Source: Cellulophaga sp. RHA19 (GTDB taxonomy: Bacteria; Bacteroidota; Bacteroidia; Flavobacteriales; Flavobacteriaceae). From it: a stretch of DNA of 64,000 nt. Of this stretch, positions 8,671 through 16,440 are shown in pieces; position 1 is the first letter of the stretch; each line of letters starts with the position of its first letter. Below the pieces are notes generated by a model. It made no database searches. It was not told the DNA's origin and was given only the letters and a program-made list of their open reading frames with translations. Location: contig NZ_PHUL01000001.1 of NCBI RefSeq assembly GCF_002813425.1, forward strand, positions 868,001-932,000, read 5' to 3'. The position numbers and the translations under genes are program-made.

Positions 8671-9537
8671 TTAACCTTTATTTAATATTCCTAAAAGATT
8701 TTTCCCATAACCGCTTTTTAATAATGGTTCTGCTAAGGCTATAAATTGATTTTTATCAATGTATCCCATTTCATAAGCAGCAGCTTCAATTGCACCTATT
8801 TTTAGCCCCTGACGCTCTTCTATAACCTCTACAAATTGTGATGCTTGCATTAAGGACTGAAAAGTACCTGTATCTAACCAAGCCGTACCACGATCTAAAA
8901 TACTTACACTTAATTTACCTTTTTCTAAATATGCTTTATTAACATCAGTAATTTCTAACTCGCCACGCTTACTTGGCTTTATGTTTTTAGCAATTTCCAC
9001 AACAGTATTGTCATAGAAATAAATACCTGGAACCGCATAATTAGACTTAGGCTTCAACGGTTTTTCTTCTATACTAATGGCTTTACCCTCTTCATTAAAC
9101 TGAACCACGCCATAACGCTCTGGATCATGCACTCTGTAAGCATATATTATTCCTCCATCAGGGTCATTATTAGATTGTAATAACTTAGCTAAACCTGAAC
9201 CATAAAAAATATTGTCCCCTAAAACAAGAGCTACTTTATCATCACCTATAAATTCTTCTCCTATAATAAAAGCTTCAGCTAAACCACTAGGGTTTTCCTG
9301 AACGGCATACTGAAAATTACAGCCATACTTAATACCATCACCCAATAAATCTTTAAATAAAGTTAAATCTTTAGGTGTAGATATAATTAAGATATCTTTA
9401 ATACCTGCATACATTAGTGTAGATAGCGGATAATAAATCATTGGTTTATCATAAATAGGCATTAATTGTTTGCTTACACTTAATGTAAGCGGATGCAATC
9501 TTGTCCCTGATCCCCCTGCCAATATAATACCCTTCAT
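8671..9537 (-). CDS. rfbA: Glucose-1-phosphate thymidylyltransferase
   Basis: This 288-residue nucleotidyltransferase makes dTDP-glucose, the first step of dTDP-rhamnose synthesis. The signature [18 protein letters not shown] binds nucleotide and is followed by [34 protein letters not shown] and [20 protein letters not shown] are also RmlA hallmarks. The length is that of the short RmlA form. One base separates it from the dehydrogenase gene downstream and 12 bases from rfbB upstream. Confidence 0.95.
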   Translation of the reverse strand: MKGIILAGGSGTRLHPLTLSVSKQLMPIYDKPMIYYPLSTLMYAGIKDILIISTPKDLTLFKDLLGDGIKYGCNFQYAVQENPSGLAEAFIIGEEFIGDDKVALVLGDNIFYGSGLAKLLQSNNDPDGGIIYAYRVHDPERYGVVQFNEEGKAISIEEKPLKPKSNYAVPGIYFYDNTVVEIAKNIKPSKRGELEITDVNKAYLEKGKLSVSILDRGTAWLDTGTFQSLMQASQFVEVIEERQGLKIGAIEAAAYEMGYIDKNQFIALAEPLLKSGYGKNLLGILNKG

Positions 9538-9549
9538 AACCGTTATTAT

Positions 9550-10593
9550 TTAATTGTATTGTTTTTTATAGTACTCTTGATAGTTACCAGATGTAACACT
9601 TTTTAGCCATTCTTCGTTTTGCAAATACCAATCAATTGTTTTTTCTAAGCCCTCTTCAAATGTTACAGATGGTTTCCAACCTAATTCTTTATTAATTTTT
9701 GAAGCATCTATAGCATACCGTAAATCGTGCCCAGGCCTATCTTTAACGTAAGTAATCAATTTTTCACTCTCACCAATAGGTCTATTCAATTTAGAGTCCA
9801 TCTGCTTGCACAATAGTTTTACTAAATCGATATTTTTCCATTCGTTAAATCCACCTATATTATACGTTTCTGCATTTTTGCCTTTATGAAAAACCAAATC
9901 TATAGCTCTTGCGTGATCTACAACGTAGAGCCAATCTCTAGTATAATTACCATCTCCATAAATTGGCAATTTATTTTTATGAATTATGTTATTAATAAAT
10001 AATGGAATTAGCTTTTCAGGAAAATGATTTGGCCCATAATTGTTAGAGCAATTGGTAATTACATAAGGTAACTTGTACGTTTCTCCGTATGCTCTTACAA
10101 AGTGGTCTGAACTTGCTTTTGATGCTGAATATGGCGAATTAGGATCATAAGCAGTGGACTCTGTAAATAAACCAGATTCTCCTAACGCACCGTACACTTC
10201 ATCTGTACTTATGTGATAAAATCGTTTACTTTCTAAGTCAATTTTCCAACAATCTCTGGCTGCATTAAGTAAATTTACTGTTCCAATCACATTTGTTTTC
10301 ACAAAGGCCATAGGATCTGTAATAGACCTGTCTACGTGCGACTCTGCAGCTAAATGTACAACTCCATCAAAATTATATTTTTTGAATATATTTTGAATAA
10401 AGTTCTCATCTGTAATATCACCCTTTAAAAAAGTATAATTAGAAGAATCTTCTATATCTGATAAATTCTCTAAATTACCAGCATACGTTAAGGCATCTAG
10501 GTTATAGATATGATATTTGGGGTATGACTGAACAAATTTCCTAACTACATGAGACCCTATAAAACCTGCTCCGCCAGTTATTAATATATTCAT
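9550..10593 (-). CDS. rfbB: dTDP-glucose 4,6-dehydratase
   Basis: This 347-residue extended SDR enzyme converts dTDP-glucose to dTDP-4-keto-6-deoxyglucose with bound NAD. ILITGGAGFIGSHVV is the cofactor loop, HLAAESHVDRSI follows, and HISTDEVYGAL supplies the Thr-Asp-Glu catalytic residues. The Tyr/Lys pair sits in YSASKASSDHFVRAY, and NCSNNYGPNHFPEKLIPL is diagnostic. Its start overlaps the stop of the Wzz-like gene by one base, so the two are probably co-translated. Confidence 0.95.
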   Translation of the reverse strand: MNILITGGAGFIGSHVVRKFVQSYPKYHIYNLDALTYAGNLENLSDIEDSSNYTFLKGDITDENFIQNIFKKYNFDGVVHLAAESHVDRSITDPMAFVKTNVIGTVNLLNAARDCWKIDLESKRFYHISTDEVYGALGESGLFTESTAYDPNSPYSASKASSDHFVRAYGETYKLPYVITNCSNNYGPNHFPEKLIPLFINNIIHKNKLPIYGDGNYTRDWLYVVDHARAIDLVFHKGKNAETYNIGGFNEWKNIDLVKLLCKQMDSKLNRPIGESEKLITYVKDRPGHDLRYAIDASKINKELGWKPSVTFEEGLEKTIDWYLQNEEWLKSVTSGNYQEYYKKQYN

Positions 10594-11642
10594 TATTTTT
10601 TTGTGTATTTTTTTAATACTTTATTTAGTTCCAGCAACAACAAAAACACTAACAATATGGATACTAACAATATAGGCAACAAAAACTTATATTGATTTTC
10701 AATTCCACCTAACTTGGATCCCCTTGTTGGAAAATCAGAAATTACATTAAGAATCGTAGCTTTATTGGCCTTTTCTAGATTCAAAGCTACTATTTTTTGC
10801 TTCAATTCGTCTCGCTCCTTTAAAAGCTCAATCTCTTTATTTGTTCCACTCCCATTATCAGCCAAACTAATATTAGTACCCCCTATTTCTTTAGAGGCTT
10901 CTTTAACCATTACATCTTTATACAGTTCTTGAAGCGAAATAATTTCATTTAATTGCTGATTGTATATTTCCTCTTGAAAATTGATATTTTTATCATTTGT
11001 AGCCTTCTGTCCTTTAAAATAAGTATTACTAGAAATAGATTTAACAATAGCTGGTTGTGCCTTTTTAGCAACTGTGCTGTTTGTACTAACTAAGTTTATT
11101 TTGTGAAAGCGAGCATCAAACGTATTAAAGTTTTCTAAGTAAGCTTCAAAATCTAAGTTCTTAACGGTTGTAGAATCTAACTCTCTGATAAACTTATCAA
11201 ATAATAAAACTTTCTGATTTTCGTCTGAATAGGATTCTATTTCAAACTTTTTGATACTAGCAGCTTCACCTGTTGTAATTTTAAGTGCGTTAGCTAAAGT
11301 AATAGAGTCCTCTGCTTTAGCCAGTTCATTGTAAAAACTAACATTATTGTATAGCTGTTGCACACTATTAAAATTAGGCTCTACTACCATACTAGAAATG
11401 TATTTTTGGTCATTTTTGATATCCAAAAATATACCCAAACCAATACCTAATATTCCTGCTATTACAAACTTTATAAAGTGCTTTTGAATAAATAGTAAAA
11501 ACAACATTATAAAGTGAAAAATTCCTTTAAATATACTTGCTATAAAAGCAAATAATTTTTTAAAAGCATTTCCTATTAGCTGAAATAACTGACCTAAATC
11601 TATCTCCTCTGAGGATTGTTGTGGTTGCTGGTTGTTACTCAT
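10593..11642 (-). CDS. Wzz-like chain-length or polysaccharide co-polymerase protein (tentative)
   Basis: This 349-residue membrane protein has a Gln/Ser-rich cytoplasmic N-terminus and a hydrophobic region at about residues 30-85. A long polar region of about 230 residues follows, with a coiled coil near 270-300, and a final transmembrane helix (FLLPILLVSILLVFLLLLEL) lies just before the C-terminus. Two membrane anchors with a large loop between them and a position directly upstream of rfbB are what is expected of Wzz/co-polymerase proteins that control polysaccharide chain length. I see no Walker motif, so no kinase domain is fused. The family call is by topology and context only; a lineage-specific membrane protein of other function is possible. 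Confidence 0.55.
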   Translation of the reverse strand: MSNNQQPQQSSEEIDLGQLFQLIGNAFKKLFAFIASIFKGIFHFIMLFLLFIQKHFIKFVIAGILGIGLGIFLDIKNDQKYISSMVVEPNFNSVQQLYNNVSFYNELAKAEDSITLANALKITTGEAASIKKFEIESYSDENQKVLLFDKFIRELDSTTVKNLDFEAYLENFNTFDARFHKINLVSTNSTVAKKAQPAIVKSISSNTYFKGQKATNDKNINFQEEIYNQQLNEIISLQELYKDVMVKEASKEIGGTNISLADNGSGTNKEIELLKERDELKQKIVALNLEKANKATILNVISDFPTRGSKLGGIENQYKFLLPILLVSILLVFLLLLELNKVLKKYTKK

Positions 11643-11644
11643 TA

Positions 11645-13330
11645 TTATGAATTAAATAATTGTTTTAAAATTTTATCTGTAATTAAATAAGTTGGCTTAA
11701 CTCCCGTTGTGCCTAAACCTCCTGACGCCAATGTACTCCCTGTTTCTAAAGGATTATCTGAAGCATAGTATGCATAACGCACTTTAACATCTTCTTTAAT
11801 ACTTTTGCGTATTTTAGATGCAGCCTGAATTGCTTTTTGGTAATGAACTCCTTCCATTTCTAAACCAATAACACCCCAAGTAGAATCTTTAAAGAATTGT
11901 AATATATTTTTATTTTGCAATGACGTACCTAAAACGGTTACCATTGTACCCTCTAAAACCTTTAATCCGTGCCCCTCAAAATCGGCTGCAGAAAGTTCAT
12001 TTTTAAAAGGGTAGTTGTCTGCTGTTCCTTCAAAAATATGAGCAGTAGCAATCATGATATCGCCCTTACCACCTTCTAAAATTCCGGCTTTACCCATGAT
12101 AGAGACCGACTCAACATTTAAAAACTCCTTAACCCCTTCTTTTTCATAAGGTTTTAGCAACTCATCTATAGTTTCGTAAGCCTGTTCTCCAAATGCATAA
12201 TCCATTACAAAAATAACGGGTTTTTCATCGTCTTTTAATCCTTTTGGAAGATCAAAACAACATGCTTTATCTCCAAATTTAGCCGAATCAAAAATCTGTA
12301 CATCAATATTTGTTCCAGATGTATCGTTCAAAGAAATCATTCCGTTTTTCTTAGCGTAAGCTGTAACTTTAGCCCTTAGTTTATCATTTTTAGACTTACT
12401 TAAATCTTCGTAAATTTCTAAACTATCTTTTGAGTTTGGATACTCTTTAGCCAATGCTTTTTTAGCAAATAAAGAGTTCATTACACTGTGCATATTTGCA
12501 CTAATAATGTGTATTGGTCTGTGTAAAATTCCGTTTGCTTCTAAAGTCTCTTTAATGGTTAATGCCCATAAATCTCCGTGAATATGATGACCTAAACGCT
12601 CACGTAAAACAGGACTAAATGTAATTATTCTTTTATCACCTAATGTTTCTTCTTCTATAGCAAGTTTACCCATCCAGTAAATGGTGCGTAAAAACTTTTC
12701 TGGGTTTTCTTTTGTAGCAAATACTTGGTGCATTGCTTTAACCTCTACAAAAGATCTTCCCAGTATATTTGCAGTGTAACTTAATGCTACTTCTAACTCT
12801 GCTTGTGATAACTCATCAGACTCTAAAGCCGTTTCTAACTTAGTCCAATCTCTTATTGTTTTCTTTGTATCTTCAATTAATACACGTTTGCATATCTTTT
12901 CGGACTCTATAAACAAAAAAGTTAAGTGTGTTAGAATATCATAAATATCAGATCTTCCTCTGGTAATTACAATATTCATTTGATCTTCATCTATACGGTA
13001 ACAATCTCTTCTTCTTTTCGCAGGAATTATAGCTTTAAAGTGAGATTCTCCATAACCTTCATCTGAAGTTAAATTTATGTATCTACACTGTTCTATCCCC
13101 TCTGGAAGACGTTCTAAAACGTATGTTAAACCGTTTAATTCTGATTTTTCTTCTCCTACAGAACCATAAATCTCTGGTCGTAGTTGTAACAATGCATTAC
13201 GAAGTGTTTCTCCTGAAACACCCATTGGCTTGTAAAATCCTCTATTAAACAAGTGTCTCATTGTTATATACAAACGCTCTATGGCATTTGTAGACTCCTG
13301 TGCTCTGGTTGTATTTATTATCTTATTCAT
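11645..13330 (-). CDS. DUF6909 family protein with nucleoside-phosphorylase-like C-terminus
   Basis: This 561-residue cytoplasmic protein matches from memory the Bacteroidota family DUF6909, which has no assigned function. It has no signal peptide or membrane segment. Residues 370-561 read like a purine nucleoside phosphorylase/MTA nucleosidase domain. A first strand VIFVMDYAF is followed by SIMGKAGIL and GDIMIA (413-428), comparable to GSAGGL...GDIVV; then comes VIGLEMEGVHYQKAI with E491/E493, comparable to VEMEAxAI; then VRYAYYASDNP with S524-D525, comparable to VRAISD. The Glu-to-Asp distance is about nine residues longer than in E. coli MTAN. The N-terminal 365 residues are unassigned. 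It is the first gene of the rfb transcription unit, 3 bases from the Wzz-like gene. The fold link is my inference. Confidence 0.7.
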   Translation of the reverse strand: MNKIINTTRAQESTNAIERLYITMRHLFNRGFYKPMGVSGETLRNALLQLRPEIYGSVGEEKSELNGLTYVLERLPEGIEQCRYINLTSDEGYGESHFKAIIPAKRRRDCYRIDEDQMNIVITRGRSDIYDILTHLTFLFIESEKICKRVLIEDTKKTIRDWTKLETALESDELSQAELEVALSYTANILGRSFVEVKAMHQVFATKENPEKFLRTIYWMGKLAIEEETLGDKRIITFSPVLRERLGHHIHGDLWALTIKETLEANGILHRPIHIISANMHSVMNSLFAKKALAKEYPNSKDSLEIYEDLSKSKNDKLRAKVTAYAKKNGMISLNDTSGTNIDVQIFDSAKFGDKACCFDLPKGLKDDEKPVIFVMDYAFGEQAYETIDELLKPYEKEGVKEFLNVESVSIMGKAGILEGGKGDIMIATAHIFEGTADNYPFKNELSAADFEGHGLKVLEGTMVTVLGTSLQNKNILQFFKDSTWGVIGLEMEGVHYQKAIQAASKIRKSIKEDVKVRYAYYASDNPLETGSTLASGGLGTTGVKPTYLITDKILKQLFNS

Positions 13331-13345
13331 ATTTCTTCTTCATTG

Positions 13346-13353
13346 CAAATCTA
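13346..13353 (-). promoter_or_regulatory. Putative Bacteroidota -7 element before the DUF6909/rfb operon
   Basis: On the minus strand TAGATTTG matches the Bacteroidota consensus TAnnTTTG, 15 bases before the DUF6909 start. A clear -33 TTG is not seen at the usual spacing. It would drive DUF6909, the Wzz-like gene and the rfb genes. Confidence 0.4.
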
Positions 13354-13387
13354 CATAAATTAACACTATATTGTTAAGGTAGATACG

Positions 13388-14886
13388 TTAGTTTACAGTA
13401 AATTCTTTCAATCCTTCAGCCAATTTTCTATCGTTAGATAAACGTTGTACTTTATTTTGACCTCCAAACTTACCAATACTTACCATATAATTTTTAAATC
13501 CGTCTTTCTGCACTTTTGCTATTTTTAAGGTTTGCAGCACCTTTCCGTCAATTAGATCAAAATAATAACTATTCTGTTTTTGTAAAGATTCATCTATTAT
13601 TTCAATAAACAAACTCATATCACTTGGCTCTTTTTCAAACTCTACAAACCACTCATGGTAAGGCAACTCATTATCACTTGTAATTGTTTGTGGCGCAACT
13701 GTAAACTCATTAATTCTGGCATCGGTTGCTTTAATTGCTGCTTGTATTGCCTGTTCTACTTCTTTAGCTATAACATGTTCACCAAAGGCAGATATAAAAT
13801 GTTTTATTCTTCCTGAAACAATTACTTTATAAGGTTTTGTAGAAATAAACTGAACGGTATCTCCTAGGTTATACCCCATAAACCGGCATTTGTAGAAATA
13901 ATCATTACATAATTTACTCCTATTTTTACGTCTTTTAGTGTGATGCGTTCTGCATTATCTTCATAAAAATCATCAGCCTTTATAAACTCATAAAATATGC
14001 CTGAATTTAAAAGTAATAGCATTCCGTTTTCTTGCTGAGAATTCTGGTATGCAAAAAAGCCTTCACTTGCAGGAAAAAGCTCTATACTGTCTACCTTACG
14101 ACCAATTAAATTCTCAAATTTTGCACGGTAAGGTTCATAGTTTACACCTCCATAAATAAAAAGCTGAAAACCTTTAAACAACTCGCCCACCTTTTTACCT
14201 GTATCCGCTTGTAATTTTTCAAAATACATTTGCACCCAAGATGGTATACCAGCAATTACGCTCATATTTTCATCTTTAGTTTCCTCTACAATTTTATTTA
14301 CTTTGGTTTCCCAATCTTCAATACAATTGGTATCCCAACTTGGCAGTCTGTTACGCTGCAAATACTTTGGCACATAATGCGCAGAAATACCTGATAAACG
14401 ACCTAGTTTTACTCCATTTTTCTCTTGTAAAATAGGGCTTCCCTGTAAAAATATCATTCTACCATCTACAAAATCTGCTTCGCCTGTTTCATGAATATAA
14501 CTTAAAATAGCATCTCTAGATGCTTCAATCTGGTATTTGATAGATTCTTTTGTTATAGGTATGTATTTTGCTCCTGATGTAGTCCCAGATGTTTTTGCAA
14601 AATACGAAGGTTTGCCGGGCCAAAGTACATCTGCATTACCAGCCACAACCTCGTCAACATAATTTTTTAATGCCTCATAATCTCTTACAGGCACATTTTT
14701 AACAAAGTCTTTATGTGTTTTAATAGACTTAAAATTATGGTCTTTACCAAACTTAGTATTGGAAGCCTTTTCTATTAACTGCTTAAACACTTTCTCTTGA
14801 GTTTCTACAGGGTTAGAAATCCACTTAGCGTTTTTAGCTACTATTCTTTTAGCAAAAATTTTTGCTGCAAAAGATTTTAAAGACAT
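13388..14886 (-). pseudogene. GH3-family acyl-adenylate/amido synthetase, frameshifted
   Basis: Two overlapping frames together encode one GH3 (auxin-responsive-promoter-like) protein of about 500 residues, the normal family length. The upstream part (14886 to 13864, 340 codons) contains the ATP loop YFAKTSGTTSGAKYIPIT and ELFPASEGFFAYQ, and stops at ...NAGLWGIT. The downstream part (13879 to 13388) continues with GYNLGDTVQFISTKPYKVIVSGRIKHFISAFGE, the expected C-terminal lid. Reading NAGLWGYNLGDT needs one extra base in the four-base C run at 13874-13877 (GGGG on the coding strand). Family members conjugate carboxylic acids to amino acids through an adenylate. Apart from the shift the gene is well preserved, so the cause may be a recent mutation, a sequencing error in a homopolymer, or slippage. 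It lies between the M23 peptidase and DUF6909 genes. Confidence 0.8.
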
Positions 14887-14893
14887 AACTTAA

Positions 14894-15763
14894 TTATTTA
14901 AAATCTATATAATTAGTAGGATTCACAGAGGTGCCATTGCTCCACAATTCAAAATGTAAATGTGGTCCAGTGGTTAATTCTCCTGTATTACCTATGGTTG
15001 CAATAACTTCACCTGCTTTTACAATTTCTCCCTGAGTTTTATGTAAAGCGCTATTGTGTTTGTAAACAGACAAAAGATTGTCTTTATGCTCTATAATTAT
15101 TACGTAACCTGTTTCTGTAGTCCAATCTGCAAATATCACGGTTCCTTGTGCAACAGATTTTATAGGACTGTCTTTTGGTGCAACAACATCTACCGCAAAG
15201 TGTTTTTTATCCTTATCATATCCCTGTGAAATTGTTCCACTTACAGGTGAAAATAACACCAAAGAAGATTCTGTTTTTGTATTACCAAATAAATTGTATT
15301 TATCTTCTAATGCAACTTGTGCTCTTAAATTTAGGTCTTCTTTAATAGGACTAAGATCTACTGTGCTAGGATCTATTTTTACTTGCTCAAAAAGCGAGTC
15401 CCTATTCATTTTATTATTGGCAACATCACCGCTTAAGACCATACGTATGTTAGATAAATACTTATTGGTATAATTTAAAACATTTACTAGCGAGTCTGTT
15501 TTATATGTTAATTCTGTAGCTTGCTTTTTTAATTTAGTAGAAGAGTAACCTGGTATATATTCTCTTAACGGAGTAAAAGCTATAAGTACAGTTGTTAATG
15601 CAATTAATACAAAAGTAGAAATCCACCCTAAAACAAAAACATTAAGCCTACTAAGCTTAAAGGATATTTTTTCTTCAAAAGTATCTTCGTTTAGAATAAC
15701 CAAACGATACTTGTTTAAAAGCTTACGTTTAATCTCCTTTCTTTTTTTATTATCCTTTGCCAT
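14894..15763 (-). CDS. Membrane-anchored M23 family metallopeptidase
   Basis: This 289-residue protein has a basic cytoplasmic N-terminus, one transmembrane helix at about 42-64, a short coiled stalk and a C-terminal LytM/peptidase M23 domain facing the periplasm. The zinc ligands are visible as H188 and D192 in HFAVD and H270 in GPHLHFELW, with H268 next to it; FSPVSGTISQGYD and VIIIEHKDNLLSVYKHNS are also family blocks. It probably cleaves peptidoglycan crosslinks. I take the ATG at 15763 as start rather than the in-frame TTG three codons upstream, because a TAnnTTTG box ends at 15770 and would place transcription start at or next to the ATG. It is divergent from tatA, and the GH3 gene follows 7 bases after its stop. 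Confidence 0.9.
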   Translation of the reverse strand: MAKDNKKRKEIKRKLLNKYRLVILNEDTFEEKISFKLSRLNVFVLGWISTFVLIALTTVLIAFTPLREYIPGYSSTKLKKQATELTYKTDSLVNVLNYTNKYLSNIRMVLSGDVANNKMNRDSLFEQVKIDPSTVDLSPIKEDLNLRAQVALEDKYNLFGNTKTESSLVLFSPVSGTISQGYDKDKKHFAVDVVAPKDSPIKSVAQGTVIFADWTTETGYVIIIEHKDNLLSVYKHNSALHKTQGEIVKAGEVIATIGNTGELTTGPHLHFELWSNGTSVNPTNYIDFK

Positions 15764-15769
15764 AACAAA

Positions 15770-15777
15770 CAAATATA
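15770..15777 (-). promoter_or_regulatory. Putative -7 element of the M23 peptidase gene
   Basis: The minus-strand TATATTTG fits TAnnTTTG and is followed by only six bases before the ATG at 15763. The message would have almost no leader. It also overlaps the alternative upstream TTG start, which argues against that start. Confidence 0.45.
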
Positions 15778-15893
15778 AACTTTAGAATTTTATTACCCTA
15801 ACAAAAAAAGGGTTCTAAGTATCAAAATTAAGTTAAATAGCCCTAAAACATTCTGTATAAACACAAAAAGTAATTCTATTACTAATATTAACA

Positions 15894-15921
15894 TTGTTAT
15901 AGTTACTTTTTATTACCTTTG
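15894..15921 (+). promoter_or_regulatory. Promoter of tatA, TTG-N17-TACCTTTG
   Basis: TTG at 15894-15896 and TACCTTTG at 15914-15921 are 17 bases apart, close to the Bacteroidota TTG/TAnnTTTG promoter. The predicted transcription start near 15927 leaves a leader of about 15 bases before the tatA ATG at 15941. This is the best-formed promoter in the window. Confidence 0.6.
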
Positions 15922-15940
15922 TTATTCAAAATTTATTATT

Positions 15941-16132
15941 ATGATTTCATCAAATATTATGTTAGCCATACCAGGTGGTGCATCTATAGCACTTATAGTT
16001 GTTGCGGTTTTATTACTTTTTGGAGGTAAAAAAATACCTGAATTAATGCGTGGTTTAGGAAGCGGAATTAAAGAATTTAAAGATGCATCTAAAGACGATG
16101 ATTCTAATGACAAGCTAGAAGAGAAAAAATAA
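15941..16132 (+). CDS. tatA: Sec-independent protein translocase TatA
   Basis: This 63-residue protein has the TatA/E layout: a short periplasmic N-terminus, one hydrophobic helix ([14 protein letters not shown]), the [21 protein letters not shown] hinge and amphipathic helix, and an acidic/basic charged tail. It forms the pore-like component of the twin-arginine pathway in the inner membrane. It is monocistronic, with its own promoter and a terminator 22 bases after the stop. No tatC is in the window. Confidence 0.95.
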   Translation: MISSNIMLAIPGGASIALIVVAVLLLFGGKKIPELMRGLGSGIKEFKDASKDDDSNDKLEEKK

Positions 16133-16153
16133 GTTACCATATACTTTATTTTA

Positions 16154-16182
16154 GAACCCTGCACTTTGTGCGGGGTTTTTTG
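16154..16182 (+). terminator. Rho-independent terminator of tatA
   Basis: A GC-rich stem formed by AACCCTGCAC and GTGCGGGGTT around a short TTT loop is followed by a T run. It ends the tatA message and separates it from the adhesin locus. Confidence 0.8.
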
Positions 16183-16440
16183 TTTTTAATAACATTTTAA
16201 ACCTTTAAGAGTGGTGTATTTCATCGATGAAAAGTGCTTTTAACAGAACTTCCTTTATTTTTTAGCACCTAAAAAAATAGCCATACAACATAAAAATAAC
16301 GTTTAACTACATTTAATCAGTCAGTTACAACATATTATGTTTAACCACAAACCCTTACAATAGTTTTGTGGCAACCCCAAAATATTAATTAAAATGAAGT
16401 GTATTACTAATGAAGTTTTTAACTATAACTTATCACACCT
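16183..16440 (+). promoter_or_regulatory. Upstream region of the giant adhesin operon
   Basis: This gene-free stretch holds a perfect 14-bp palindrome TTTCATCGATGAAA (16220-16233), an AACGTTTAA motif (16298-16306) and a -7-like box TAGTTTTG (16361-16368). The box would give a leader of about 70 bases before the ATG at 16441. A 29-codon frame beginning at 16394 runs into the adhesin start in another frame and is probably not a gene. The palindrome core recurs downstream of this operon at 28671-28680. Confidence 0.45.
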
